Assembly: GCA_013376995.1 (NCBI GenBank)
Contig: JACAAZ010000011.1
Span: 108,457-172,456 of the forward strand
Source: Bacteroidota bacterium
GTDB lineage: Bacteria > Bacteroidota > Bacteroidia > Bacteroidales > UBA4417
Length of the DNA: 64,000 nucleotides
Direction: 5' to 3'
Numbering within the stretch: position 1 is the first letter of the stretch; each line of letters begins with the position of its first letter. The notes beneath the pieces were generated by a model, which worked only from the letters and a program-made list of their open reading frames with translations, made no database searches and had not been told where the DNA came from. The translations under genes and the position numbers were made by a program. Below, piece by piece: positions 17,401-25,847 of the stretch.

Positions 17401-17734
17401 AGCAAACCTCACGGTGACTCTAACAGGACTTCCCAACCAGGTTCTGCAACTGATCCAGTTGCCGTCCTTCGTTTCAGTTCCTGAAGCCTCTGAAGCAGGA
17501 ATTATGCTTTTTCCTAATCCAACTTCCGGGATATTTACCATCAGCGGACCTGCAAAACAGGCACTGGAACTTGACCTGGATGTGTATGACTCACATGGGT
17601 CAATTGTCATGTCAAGGAAATGCAGCGGTTCAGCAACTTATGCGTTCAACCTGTCTTCCAGTCCAAAAGGATTGTATTTTGTCACTGCCAGGTATGGTGA
17701 GAAAAACCTGCATTGGAAGATGGTGCTTAAATAG
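14420..17734 (+). CDS. T9SS-secreted multidomain surface protein (PKD, CUB, BACON, sorting domain)
   Basis: A 1104-aa protein from the ATG at 14420, with a signal peptide MKLILLSLVLSLFCIVLNAQ; the open frame upstream lacks such a start. Order: an N-terminal region (30-525) with propeller-like sequence and no catalytic motif that I can name; two PKD-type domains (about 528-615 and 619-698, the second with WNFGDG); a CUB-like domain (about 710-822); an FN3-like domain (824-930); a BACON domain (932-1014); and a type A T9SS sorting domain (about 1027-1104, LFPNPTSG start, KMVLK end). It should be exported by T9SS and attached to the cell surface. The binding modules suggest adhesion to glycans or proteins. 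Confidence 0.85.
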   Translation: MKLILLSLVLSLFCIVLNAQPQLTHPTFIAKGTYYGLSKPLRDLPVMTQADVEQMAKKAKEGELNPGLGIRSYPFASIALPRGEDQAWQKQFGKAAASKAPIINFEGQDSPYYPPDCNGTVGPNHYMQTVNCSYTIYSKTGAVLAGPTQLNLIFGSVPGANRNDGDPIILYDDQADRWLVTEFSIPSSGQNYMLMAVSETNDPTGAWHQYSFPVASMPDYPKFGIWQDGYYMGDNNSSGNDIYVFERAPMLTGATAQVMGFNNPNRPNSVDGFMCVPPVDNDGPFAPAGSPGLFIAFNDDAFGGGVDELWIYELAANWTTPSLSTFGRTQQLPVQPFDSNFGNNWSNITQKGTSQKVDAIPQVIMNAPQYRNFGSHQTLVCCHTVDVDGTNHAGIRWYELQKTTGDWTIRQQSTYAPDANNRWMGSISMNAGGNIGIGYSVSSSTMYPSIRYCGQTSAANVLANGVLDYPEMSIFEGSNSQSGADRWGDYSKISLDPLDDGTFWFTTEYIGGGGSRKSKVAAFTIGIIAPLANFSASNYTPCINNPVVLSDQSTSAPISWLWSVSPSSFEYLDGTDSTSQNPHIKFTSYGSYTISLTATNAGGDNTITKPAFISVNPVNAAFHATATTVVVGSSTIFYDESTCDVASWSWNFGDGASPATANTQGPHVVTYSTSGLKTVTLTVNDTLVLTKTDYVNVIDPSFNMTNASISACSGNFYDPGGSGANYGNNQDYVLVLYPGTPGNMAQVDFSAFNLESGMFCANDYLKILNGNSISSPVMGVYCSNTSPGTKTASNASGALTFIFHSNNAVTLSGWNAAISCIEGVGSPLTLNATPFSYSQIDLTWVPNVQNNGVMLVYSPDGVFGSPVNGSAYQAGDNIAGGGIVLYAGSQTSYSHMQLQASTLYHYRAYSYDASQNWSYGVEANATTLSLPAVLITPMSQTVAYQAGTASFDITTNNPWAATSDVSWCSVTPSGNGTGVITASYQENTGPVFRTANLTVTLTGLPNQVLQLIQLPSFVSVPEASEAGIMLFPNPTSGIFTISGPAKQALELDLDVYDSHGSIVMSRKCSGSATYAFNLSSSPKGLYFVTARYGEKNLHWKMVLK

Positions 17735-17750
17735 TAAAATTAGGTGTTAA

Positions 17751-17799
17751 GTCATACAAAAAATGCCGGCTGAATTTGAGCCGGCATTTTTTGTATGAC
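17751..17799. terminator. bidirectional terminator with a 21-bp perfect stem
   Basis: Left arm 17751-17771 and right arm 17779-17799 are perfect complements with a 7-nt loop. The GC-rich core is ATGCCGGCT/AGCCGGCAT, flanked by A and T runs on both sides. It separates the convergent T9SS protein gene and msrA. Confidence 0.9.
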
Positions 17800-17800
17800 T

Positions 17801-18454
17801 TTATTTCTTCAGTTTGTCCTTGAAGACCTTTCTGATCTTATCAACTTTTGGGTCTATTACCATTTGGCAGTAGGGGGCATTGCCGTTCTTGTCATAATAT
17901 GCCATATGATAGTCCTCCGCTTTATAAAAGATCTTCAGTGGGCTTATTTCGGTAATTACCGGGTCCGGGAAAGCTTTTTCTTTATTCAGTTTATTCTTGT
18001 ATTCAGTGGCCAGGGAGTGCTGATTTTCATTGTGGTAAAATATTACTGATCGGTATTGAGTACCCCTGTCGCCTCCCTGCCGGTTGAGGGTTGTGGGATC
18101 ATGGGCGGTCCAGAAGACTTCCAATAGTTCGCTGAAGCTGATTTTGGTGGTATCATATATTATTTGAGCGACCTCTGCATGGCCTGTTAGCCCCGAACAA
18201 ACATCCCTGTATGTCGGATTAGCGGTCGTGCCCCCTGAATATCCCGGTGTTACTGAAATTACACCATTTAGCTGTTCATACACTGCTTCTGTACACCAGA
18301 AGCAGCCGGCTCCGAAAGTTGCTGTATCCAGGACACCAGGGTTAGCATAGGTTTCTTTGATCATGGTATGCGAAGTTGAAGGATGATTATTGCATCCTGC
18401 TATGAGTGGAAAAAGCAGGACAAGTAGAAGGGCTTTTAAAAAATGAATGTTCAT
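17801..18454 (-). CDS. msrA: peptide-methionine (S)-S-oxide reductase MsrA, lipoprotein form
   Basis: A 217-aa protein that reduces methionine-S-sulfoxide in oxidised proteins. The catalytic motif GCFWC contains Cys51, and HAEVAQIIYD and DHDPTT-like HDPTTLNRQGGDRGTQYRS follow in the order of MsrA. An N-terminal lipoprotein signal with lipobox IAGC (Cys21) puts the enzyme in the periplasm or on the outer membrane, where it would repair exported proteins. There is no MsrB domain. It is transcribed alone, convergent with the T9SS protein gene. Confidence 0.95.
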   Translation of the reverse strand: MNIHFLKALLLVLLFPLIAGCNNHPSTSHTMIKETYANPGVLDTATFGAGCFWCTEAVYEQLNGVISVTPGYSGGTTANPTYRDVCSGLTGHAEVAQIIYDTTKISFSELLEVFWTAHDPTTLNRQGGDRGTQYRSVIFYHNENQHSLATEYKNKLNKEKAFPDPVITEISPLKIFYKAEDYHMAYYDKNGNAPYCQMVIDPKVDKIRKVFKDKLKK

Positions 18455-18527
18455 GGAGTTTATTTTAAATACAACAAACAGTTACTAATTTAGGTTCAGT
18501 GTTGCAAATGTGATAAGATTTCAGGAA

Positions 18528-18557
18528 TTGGTGGTTCCTTAATTTTTTTTACCTTTG
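18528..18557 (+). promoter_or_regulatory. promoter of tig
   Basis: TTG (18528-18530), 19 bases, then TACCTTTG (18550-18557) fits the Bacteroidota -33/-7 consensus. The start would be near 18564, leaving a leader of about 80 nt before the trigger factor gene. Confidence 0.7.
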
Positions 18558-18642
18558 CAGCCTTATTTTGAATAGGGGAAATTACATTGTATCTCTTTGA
18601 AAATAAGGATATTTATAAAGAACGGATAAACAAATTGAATTA

Positions 18643-20004
18643 ATGGAAATTACGAGAGAGAATTCTGGCGAAATGACTGCCACTGTGAAAATTGCAATCA
18701 GCCCTGCTGAATACACCGAAAATGTCAACAAGGTCCTGAAAGACTATCAGCGAAAAGCGAATGTACCAGGTTTTCGTCCCGGACATGTTCCTTTCGGAAT
18801 GATAAAGAAGATGTATGGCAGTGCTGTGTTTGCCGATGAAGTGAACAAATTGGTTTCAGACGCACTTCATAATTATATAGCTGAAGAAAAACTGGATATA
18901 CTCGGGCAACCTTTGCCTAATATGGAACTTACCCCATTATTTGACTGGAAGGATGAAAAAGAGATCACCTTCTTTTTCGACCTTGGTCTTTCTCCGCAGT
19001 TTGACATGACATTGGATGATAGTATAGCTATAGATTATCATGTTATCAAGGTAAATGAAGAACTGCTTGATAAATATATGGTGGATATTCGTCAGCGTTA
19101 TGGAACAATGAGCGCTACTGAAGTTGCCGGTGAAAAAGATGTTCTCGACGGTGAATTTGTTGAGCTTGATACTGAAGGTAATATTCTTGAAAATGGTATC
19201 GCGAACAAATCGAAATTGATGATTGATACCGTTAAAGACGAAGAAATCAGGAAATCTCTTGTAGGAGCCAAACAAGGTGATGTCATTAGTTATAATCCTG
19301 CCAAAGCTTCAGGAAATGCTTCTGAGACAGCTTCTTTGCTGGGAATTACCCGCGACAGGGCTGAAAATCTTGAATCCGATTTCAGGTTTACAATCCAGGA
19401 GATTACAACCATGGTCCCAGCTGAACTGAATGAAGAATTTTACAATAAAGTATTCCCGGATGAGGGAATCACTGAATTGAAAGATTTCCGCGAACGCATT
19501 CGGATTGAATCAGAAAAAGCATTTACAGCAGACAGCGACCACCTGTTCATGCACCATGCCCAGGAAAAACTTTTGGAACTCGCGCCTATGCAGCTTCCGG
19601 ATGCTTTCATGAAACGCTGGCTTGTTGAAAGCAATGATGGTAAAATCAAGGCTGAAGATCTTGAGAAGGATTATGATAAGTACGCTGCTTCTATGAAATG
19701 GCAGCTTATCGAGAATCGCCTGATCAAGGATTTCAACATCGAAGTACCTGACGATGAAATCAAGGATTATGTGAAGGATCGTTATCTGCCGGGCTGGAGA
19801 ACCATGCCGTTAACTGATGACCTTAGCAGCCGCCTCGAAACGTTAGCTAATAGTTTCCTGGAGACCCGTCACGATGAGGTTCGCAGGATAATTGATGGCC
19901 TGTTTGAAACTCGCATTTCAGCACTTATCAAATCAAAGGTTAAGCTGCATGAAATTGAGATCAGTTATGAAGATTTTGTAAAACTGGATGCTGAAAAGCA
20001 CTAG
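18643..20004 (+). CDS. tig: trigger factor, ribosome-associated chaperone
   Basis: A 453-aa protein that binds nascent chains at the ribosome exit. The N-terminal ribosome-binding domain carries the signature loop GFRPGHVP (43-50); the usual form is GFRxGKxP, so the Lys of the loop is His here. The middle region (about 150-255) is in the position of the FKBP-type isomerase domain but is poorly conserved, as is usual in Bacteroidota. The C-terminal helical arms (about 260-450) are complete. The genes clpP and clpX follow in the same direction, the common bacterial order linking folding and degradation. Confidence 0.92.
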   Translation: MEITRENSGEMTATVKIAISPAEYTENVNKVLKDYQRKANVPGFRPGHVPFGMIKKMYGSAVFADEVNKLVSDALHNYIAEEKLDILGQPLPNMELTPLFDWKDEKEITFFFDLGLSPQFDMTLDDSIAIDYHVIKVNEELLDKYMVDIRQRYGTMSATEVAGEKDVLDGEFVELDTEGNILENGIANKSKLMIDTVKDEEIRKSLVGAKQGDVISYNPAKASGNASETASLLGITRDRAENLESDFRFTIQEITTMVPAELNEEFYNKVFPDEGITELKDFRERIRIESEKAFTADSDHLFMHHAQEKLLELAPMQLPDAFMKRWLVESNDGKIKAEDLEKDYDKYAASMKWQLIENRLIKDFNIEVPDDEIKDYVKDRYLPGWRTMPLTDDLSSRLETLANSFLETRHDEVRRIIDGLFETRISALIKSKVKLHEIEISYEDFVKLDAEKH

Positions 20005-20193
20005 CAGAACCTTTTCGACGTTAAATTGTTAGGTTTTACGCCTAATTTAGAATAAGGAATTATCGTTTTAGGATGTTACCTTTTGCGGCTTTTAGCTATT
20101 AATAGTTGCTTCTGGACCATAAAACATCCTTACCGGGTTCGCTTGAAGCTGAACCTGTCATTGGGTGATCAATAACTTAATACATAGAAGCAA

Positions 20194-20862
20194 ATGGATG
20201 ATTTTCGCAAGTATGCTTTACATAACCGCGGTATCAGTAGCCTGAGCATGCACAGGTATACTTCGGTTCTGAATAATTACATCTCCCCAACCATTATTGA
20301 AGAACGTCAGTTGAACATTGCCACAATGGATGTTTTCTCACGTTTGATGATGGACCGCATTATCTTTTTGGGTGTGCCAATTGATGATTATGTAGCCAAT
20401 ATCATACAGGCACAGCTTCTCTTCCTCGAATCTGTTGATTCAAAACGTGATATACAGATATACCTGAATACTCCCGGTGGCTCTGTATATGCCGGCCTCG
20501 GAATTTATGACACCATGCAGTATATAGCTCCGGATGTTGCAACAATTTGCACCGGGATGGCTGCCAGTATGGGTGCCGTTCTGCTTTGTGCTGGAAAGAA
20601 AGGGAAACGCACTGCGCTTAAACATTCACGCATTCTGATTCATCAGCCAATGGGTGGTGCTGAAGGCCAGGCTTCCGATATCGAGATCACTACACGTGAA
20701 ATACTCAAACTGAAGAAAGAGCTCTATGAAATTATTGCTCTGCATTCAGGTCAGCAAATCAAAAAAATTGAAAAAGACGGTGATCGCGATTACTGGATGA
20801 CCTCCGAAGAAGCTAAAGAATACGGAATGCTGGATGAAGTGCTTCACCGCGATGTTCAGTAA
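20194..20862 (+). CDS. clpP: ATP-dependent Clp protease proteolytic subunit
   Basis: A 222-aa serine protease that forms the barrel of ClpXP. The catalytic triad is Ser125 (GMAASMGAVL), His150 (ILIHQPMGG) and Asp199 (DRDYWM), with the spacing seen in E. coli ClpP. The N-terminal roughly 30 residues precede the conserved core and may be processed. The gene lies between tig and clpX; the 189-bp gap after tig may contain its own promoter, but no canonical element was clear. Confidence 0.97.
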   Translation: MDDFRKYALHNRGISSLSMHRYTSVLNNYISPTIIEERQLNIATMDVFSRLMMDRIIFLGVPIDDYVANIIQAQLLFLESVDSKRDIQIYLNTPGGSVYAGLGIYDTMQYIAPDVATICTGMAASMGAVLLCAGKKGKRTALKHSRILIHQPMGGAEGQASDIEITTREILKLKKELYEIIALHSGQQIKKIEKDGDRDYWMTSEEAKEYGMLDEVLHRDVQ

Positions 20863-20890
20863 GCAATTCAACGCTACACCAACTATATAC

Positions 20891-20921
20891 TTGAACTACA
20901 GGTGCTTTTTTTGTAACTTTA
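20891..20921 (+). promoter_or_regulatory. candidate promoter of clpX
   Basis: TTG (20891-20893), 20 bases, then TAACTTTA (20914-20921), one base off TAnnTTTG. It is in the clpP-clpX gap, 80 nt before the clpX start. Confidence 0.4.
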
Positions 20922-21001
20922 CACAATACTCGTGAACTAACTATAAACTTATTTCCATGAGAGGACAGCATTAACCTCCCATCTACCAACACTATCAACT
21001 T

Positions 21002-22237
21002 ATGACAAAAAAAGAAGAACGTTGCTCATTTTGCGGAAGGCTCAAGCATGATACGAATATCCTGATTGCTGGCCTGGAAGCACATATTTGTGACTATTGT
21101 GTTGACCAGGCACGCGAAATCATGAAGGAAGAGCTCACGCACACTGTTCAGCGTGACCAGAAGCATTTTGAAACACCTAAACCGCTGGAAATTAAAAATT
21201 ACCTGGATGGTTATGTAATTGGTCAGGATGATGCGAAGCGTATCCTTTCCGTGGCAGTTTACAATCATTATAAGAGGATCAATCAGACCTCCGTTAAATC
21301 AAAGGATGAAATTGAAATAGAGAAATCGAATATTATCCTGGTAGGTGAAACAGGTACCGGCAAAACTTTACTTGCCCGTACTATTGCCAGGATGCTCCAC
21401 GTTCCGTTCTGCATTGCTGATGCTACTGTCCTTACTGAAGCAGGTTATGTGGGTGAAGATGTTGAAAGTATCCTTACCCGGCTATTGCAGGCAGCTGATT
21501 ACAATGTTTCAGCTGCAGAGAAAGGGATTGTTTTTATTGACGAGATTGATAAGATTTCAAGAAAGAGCGATAATCCCTCGATAACAAGAGATGTTTCCGG
21601 AGAAGGTGTTCAACAGGCCTTGCTTAAATTGTTGGAAGGTGCTGAAGTGAATGTTCCACCACAAGGCGGAAGAAAGCACCCGGAACAAAAAATGATCCAG
21701 GTGAATACCAAGAATATACTGTTTATCACTGGCGGTGCTTTTGATGGTATTGCCAATAAGATTGCTGCTCGTATGCAGACCAGTATTATTGGTTACAGTA
21801 TGGATAGAGAAAAAGATCAGATAGATAAAACAAACCTGCTGCAGTATGTTGCTCCCCAGGATTTGAAAAGCTATGGACTCATTCCGGAACTTGTAGGACG
21901 TTTTCCTGTAGTAACTTATCTTAACCCCTTGAGCAGGGAGGTTCTTATCCGTATCCTCACTGAACCCAAGAATGCGCTTATCAAGCAATTTGTCAGGTTA
22001 TTTGAAATGGATAATGTGAAGCTCACATTCACAGATGACGCTTTTGAATTTATCGTAGACAAAGCCCTTGAATTCCGGACTGGTGCCCGAGGTCTTCGTT
22101 CTATTCTCGAAGCTATCCTTACGGATGCGATGTTCGAGATCCCTTCCCAGTCGAAACATACCGAGCTGGTTATTACAGCTGGCTATGCCATTGAAAAACT
22201 GGGTAAGACCAACGTTGCCCGTCTAAAGGTAGCCTAA
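21002..22237 (+). CDS. clpX: ATP-dependent Clp protease ATP-binding subunit
   Basis: A 411-aa AAA+ unfoldase that feeds substrates to ClpP. The zinc-binding domain has Cys8, Cys11, Cys30 and Cys33. Walker A is GETGTGKT (115-122), Walker B is VFIDEID with Asp180-Glu181, the pore loop is GYVG (148-151) and the RKH loop is at 224-226. The C-terminal domain is complete. A terminator follows directly, closing the tig-clpP-clpX cluster. Confidence 0.97.
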   Translation: MTKKEERCSFCGRLKHDTNILIAGLEAHICDYCVDQAREIMKEELTHTVQRDQKHFETPKPLEIKNYLDGYVIGQDDAKRILSVAVYNHYKRINQTSVKSKDEIEIEKSNIILVGETGTGKTLLARTIARMLHVPFCIADATVLTEAGYVGEDVESILTRLLQAADYNVSAAEKGIVFIDEIDKISRKSDNPSITRDVSGEGVQQALLKLLEGAEVNVPPQGGRKHPEQKMIQVNTKNILFITGGAFDGIANKIAARMQTSIIGYSMDREKDQIDKTNLLQYVAPQDLKSYGLIPELVGRFPVVTYLNPLSREVLIRILTEPKNALIKQFVRLFEMDNVKLTFTDDAFEFIVDKALEFRTGARGLRSILEAILTDAMFEIPSQSKHTELVITAGYAIEKLGKTNVARLKVA

Positions 22238-22261
22238 GTCCAGAAAAATCTTACTTCATAC

Positions 22262-22291
22262 AAAGCGCCTCGAAAAGGGGCGCTTTTTTTT
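22262..22291 (+). terminator. terminator after clpX
   Basis: AAAGCGCC (22262-22269) pairs with GGCGCTTT (22279-22286), followed by an unbroken T run. Confidence 0.85.
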
Positions 22292-22314
22292 ATTTCAAAA
22301 TGCAAAATACAAAT

Positions 22315-22590
22315 TGAAAAATCGAAGTGCCGGGTTCCTAGTGCCTTGTTCCTAGTGCCTGGTGCAATGTGCTTGTACTAGGAGTTGAACTCAAGATTCA
22401 GGTTATAAGCATATCGATAAGATGATTATGTAAATAAATATTTTGTACATTTTTGTCCCTTTTCGTCCTACACCCAATACACTCAGCCCTTTTGTCTTTT
22501 CCGCCTGAGGATTTGCCTTTTTACTTTTGTCTTTTTACTTTTTACTTTTGTCTTTTGACATTTTGCCTGTCCTCATCCAATAAATCCCCC
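22315..22590. repeat. word-repeat islands in the clpX-DUF4294 gap
   Basis: The 406-bp gap has two low-complexity patches: repeats of TTCCTAGTGCCT (22330-22378) and pyrimidine-rich repeats of CTTTTTACTTTTGTC (22490-22570). A TACATTTTTG near 22444 is promoter-like but not well placed. No gene is seen. Confidence 0.65.
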
Positions 22591-22643
22591 TCTATCGTAG
22601 TTAATACTTTAATTTATTTATTGACCTTTGTGGTAGCAAATTT

Positions 22644-23243
22644 TTGAAAGTGAAAGCTCTTATCCTCTGTTTCATGGTATTTATTCCTGCTCTCCTGTTT
22701 TCGCAGGTTATGAATCCTCATGATGAAAGGGGGTATAAGTGTACTGTTGTAATTATTGATGGTGACACCCTTCCGGTTGTCTATTATGGAAAGGTTGACG
22801 TAACAGGTAACAAGTCATTCCGTAACAGCGCTGATGCCCGTCAATGGCAAAGGCTGGTCTATAATGTCAAAATTGCATACCCCTACGCCAAGTTGGCTGG
22901 CATAAAATTCGCCGAGTACAGCAAAAAGTTGGAGACCATTTCCAGCGAGAGGGAAAAGAAGCTTATGATGAAGAAGGCAGAGGATGAGCTTCAAGCCCAG
23001 TTTGGTGCTGAATTAAAAGATCTGACCTTTACCCAGGGTAAAATATTGCTTAAACTGGTAGATAGACAGACTGCTAATTGTCCGTATGATATAGTTGTTG
23101 AATTCAGGGGAAGGTTTGTCGCCTTCTTCTGGCAGGGGATAGGCAAATTGTTTGGCTACGACCTGAAATCGAAATATGATCCTTTGCATGAAGATGCAGA
23201 TATTGAGCGGATCGTTATTATGATTGAGAACGGGTCTATTTGA
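22644..23243 (+). CDS. DUF4294-family secreted protein
   Basis: A 199-aa protein with a signal peptide (about 1-20, ending LLFSQ). The conserved region contains VVIIDGDTLPVVYYGKV, a central coiled-coil-like helix (about 80-125, rich in Lys and Glu), and RQTANCPYDIVVEFRGRFVAFFWQGIGKLFGYDLKSKYDP, which fits DUF4294 proteins found across Bacteroidota. The function is unknown. The first usable codon is TTG at 22644; GTG at 22650 is nearly as good, and there is no ATG before the signal peptide. Confidence 0.85.
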   Translation: MKVKALILCFMVFIPALLFSQVMNPHDERGYKCTVVIIDGDTLPVVYYGKVDVTGNKSFRNSADARQWQRLVYNVKIAYPYAKLAGIKFAEYSKKLETISSEREKKLMMKKAEDELQAQFGAELKDLTFTQGKILLKLVDRQTANCPYDIVVEFRGRFVAFFWQGIGKLFGYDLKSKYDPLHEDADIERIVIMIENGSI

Positions 23244-23249
23244 AATTGG

Positions 23250-23517
23250 TTACTGGTTATCAGTAATAAGTTATTGGAGGAGAGTTATTTGTTATCAGTT
23301 ATCTGAATTAGGTTAATTCGGGCTGAGGCGTTGAAATAGGTGTTGTTTCAAAAGGAATAATTCTCCATATATTCTGCTGTTAACTCAATCATCTTTCCGT
23401 CCGATGTCCTGGAGAAGCTATCGGCTTCTACTTCTAGAAGCCTCTTACTTCTTACTTCTTAATTCTTACTTCTTTCCTCCTGCCTCCTGCCTTCTGCCTC
23501 CTGCTTCCTGCTTCCTG
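23250..23517. repeat. word-repeat islands between DUF4294 gene and sugar transferase gene
   Basis: The left part (about 23250-23305) has repeated GGTTATCAGTAAT-like words; the right part (about 23425-23517) is pyrimidine-rich, with repeats CTTCTTACTTCTTA then CCTCCTGCCTTCTGCC. The two genes converge here, and no normal terminator hairpin is visible. No gene is seen. Confidence 0.65.
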
Positions 23518-24933
23518 CTATTGTCCGCTTCCTTTAATCACGGTAAGCAACGTATAGGCAATAATCTTAAAGTCCATGGCAAGTGACATGTTTTCCAGGT
23601 AAAGGATATCAAATTTCAGTCTTTCTATCATTTGGTCAACACTCTCTGCATAGCCATATTTTACTTGTCCCCATGAAGTAATACCGGGTTTTACCTTTAA
23701 TAGGAGGCGGTAATGGGGTGCCCTTTGCGCGATCTGATCAATGTAATATTGCCTTTCCGGCCTGGGTCCGACTAATGACATATCTCCTTTAAGCACGCTG
23801 AAAAATTGGGGAATTTCATCTAGCCGTACTTTCCTGAGAAATTTACCAAATGGAGTGACGCGGTTGTCGTCTTTCGACGAAAGCATAGGTGTGCCGTTTT
23901 CAGCCCCGATTCTCATTGAGCGGAACTTGGGTATGATAAAGGGCTTACCATTTATCCCGATTCTTTCCTGCTTATAAATAACTGGTCCCTTGGAAGTAAA
24001 AAGTACTCCCAGGTAACAGAAAATATATACCGGAGTGAGGATCACAATGGCTATTAAGGATAGGACAATATCAAAAAAACGTTTTAACGACAGTTGCCAT
24101 GGTGGCATAAAATCAAACGATACCTGTATTAGGGGTGTCTGGTAGATGGATGTCGTTCTGACTGTACCTAGTAAGAAGTCCTGCATATCGGGAATAACTT
24201 TGATAAATACATTTGTGTCTTCTATTTCAGAGATGATCTTCTCAATAGTTTTGTGCTCCGAGCGTTCTGTCGCTATAATAACCTCTTCCACATTCATTTC
24301 CTGTATGAGGGTTTTTAGTTTCGTGTAATGTCCCAGATGGGGTATGAAATTTTCCAGTTTGTAATTTGGGTATTCGATGGCATGAACAAATCCAAGAAAA
24401 TGGTTACCCGAAGAAACGGTTTGATTTTCAAGTTCATTATAAAGAGACACTGCATTGCCATTGCTTCCTACAATCAGGGTGTTGAATCCAATCTTCCTGT
24501 GCCTAAGTTTGTAAAGTGTTACAGAAGCAATGATATAGCGGAACGTGAAGGTGATGAAGAAATGCAGGCTGAATAAGGTCAGGAAATACTTGTAATAACT
24601 TTTGTAGCTTACGATGATGTCATCCAGTATAAGAGAGAAGAAGATTATGATAACTCCAATCGTAGTCAGTAACAAGGTTTGGGCAAGTTCCCTCATCCTG
24701 GCTTTCCTGTAAACACGATGGTAGGCCCCAGTTAAAGCATACAGCAGTAACCAGAAGAGGGGTATGAATATTATTCCGTAGTAGAAATTTTTATCTTCCA
24801 GCACCAGTTTCAATGTATCATTGATAAGTGGTGTTTCTGTGGCCTTTCTACTGTAAAAAAACAGGCTCCATGCTAACGCTGCAGATAGTAAATCGGCAAT
24901 AATGTACCTGGCTGTATGTAAGGTTTTATTCAT
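23518..24933 (-). CDS. exopolysaccharide-initiating sugar transferase (polyprenyl glycosylphosphotransferase)
   Basis: A 471-aa inner-membrane enzyme of the WbaP/PHPT type that transfers a sugar-1-phosphate to undecaprenyl phosphate, the first step of capsule or exopolysaccharide assembly. The N-terminal half has four hydrophobic segments and a Rossmann-like CoA-binding region; the C-terminal bacterial sugar transferase domain contains KRFFDIVLSL, YKQERIG, PKFRSM, KVRLDEIPQF and SLVGPRPER, all hallmarks. It is the last gene of a leftward operon, five bases after a lipoprotein gene, with a Gfo/Idh oxidoreductase as the first gene. No other polysaccharide genes are in the window. Confidence 0.93.
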   Translation of the reverse strand: MNKTLHTARYIIADLLSAALAWSLFFYSRKATETPLINDTLKLVLEDKNFYYGIIFIPLFWLLLYALTGAYHRVYRKARMRELAQTLLLTTIGVIIIFFSLILDDIIVSYKSYYKYFLTLFSLHFFITFTFRYIIASVTLYKLRHRKIGFNTLIVGSNGNAVSLYNELENQTVSSGNHFLGFVHAIEYPNYKLENFIPHLGHYTKLKTLIQEMNVEEVIIATERSEHKTIEKIISEIEDTNVFIKVIPDMQDFLLGTVRTTSIYQTPLIQVSFDFMPPWQLSLKRFFDIVLSLIAIVILTPVYIFCYLGVLFTSKGPVIYKQERIGINGKPFIIPKFRSMRIGAENGTPMLSSKDDNRVTPFGKFLRKVRLDEIPQFFSVLKGDMSLVGPRPERQYYIDQIAQRAPHYRLLLKVKPGITSWGQVKYGYAESVDQMIERLKFDILYLENMSLAMDFKIIAYTLLTVIKGSGQ

Positions 24934-24938
24934 GCCCG

Positions 24939-25844
24939 TTAAAAATGCAGCAATTTGATGTTGTCAAACAGAATTTCAGCATCAGGCCCATTCTCAGCTT
25001 TCTGAGCCGTAAAATAGACCTTGAACTTCGTAGCATTGCTATTTGCAAGGATAGTAGGGGTGAAATTGATGTAAATCTTGTTCCATGATGAAGATGGATT
25101 TATGACCAGGACTGGTTTCCTGAGTGTTTGGCTGCCGTAGGCTATAAGTCCGACTGTGAATTTGCAGTTAGTTTTATAATTTAACTCCATGAATACCGAT
25201 GATTCAATATCACCATTGTTGGTGAATTTGTAATCATTGTGGCTGACACACTCAAAGTATGATGAGTCGTTGTTAATTGAAACTTTAGCTGCCCAATGGT
25301 TACTTTCACCCGGGAGTATGGATGACAGTGCAGGATCGCCAACGCGAACAATCTTTACATCTGAGTTTATAGTTGTGTCGAGCGTAATATTCGGGTTCTC
25401 AAAATCTTCAATCCAGGCAAATACGGTTTTGATGTTGTATGTAGTTTTAAGATTATTGATATTGGTTACATTTTCATGCTTGAGGGTCACAGGCACAACA
25501 ATCGGGTTAAAGAATGGATAAGCAGCTCGTGTTTCTGCAATCCCGTTGAGTTTAATACCGGGCAGTATGCGGATTTCAGATGCCCCTGACTTGAGTACAG
25601 GGAATTTGGCTGGCAGTTCGAAAGCACCCTCCAGGTCATTGTCGGTATATACCCATGCATCAACTATCTTATTGTAAGCTGTACCCTGCTCGGAAGTTAC
25701 TTCCAGGCGGATTGTATCTATAGATATGTAGGAAGGAATATCGAGTTCAGATGTTTTCTGGCAGGAAACCAGTAAAGCCAAAAAGGCCACTGATACCAGC
25801 GAAAAACATCTCATCATATATTTTATTCGGATTGAAGTTTTCAT
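24939..25844 (-). CDS. lipoprotein of unknown function
   Basis: A 301-aa protein with a lipoprotein signal (lipobox VSC, Cys28). The mature part is beta-rich with no transmembrane segments. The C-terminal half (about 150-301) looks like a jelly-roll carbohydrate-binding domain: WIEDFENPN near its start and ILFDNIKLLHF at its end are typical strands of such modules. That reading is tentative. It is packed between another lipoprotein gene (3-bp gap) and the sugar transferase gene (5-bp gap), so it is presumably co-expressed. Confidence 0.75.
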   Translation of the reverse strand: MKTSIRIKYMMRCFSLVSVAFLALLVSCQKTSELDIPSYISIDTIRLEVTSEQGTAYNKIVDAWVYTDNDLEGAFELPAKFPVLKSGASEIRILPGIKLNGIAETRAAYPFFNPIVVPVTLKHENVTNINNLKTTYNIKTVFAWIEDFENPNITLDTTINSDVKIVRVGDPALSSILPGESNHWAAKVSINNDSSYFECVSHNDYKFTNNGDIESSVFMELNYKTNCKFTVGLIAYGSQTLRKPVLVINPSSSWNKIYINFTPTILANSNATKFKVYFTAQKAENGPDAEILFDNIKLLHF

Positions 25845-25847
25845 TTT

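Noticed and set aside
18643..20004. Truncated trigger factor lacking the isomerase domain
   Set aside because: The length of 453 aa and the intact middle region argue for a complete protein with a divergent isomerase domain.
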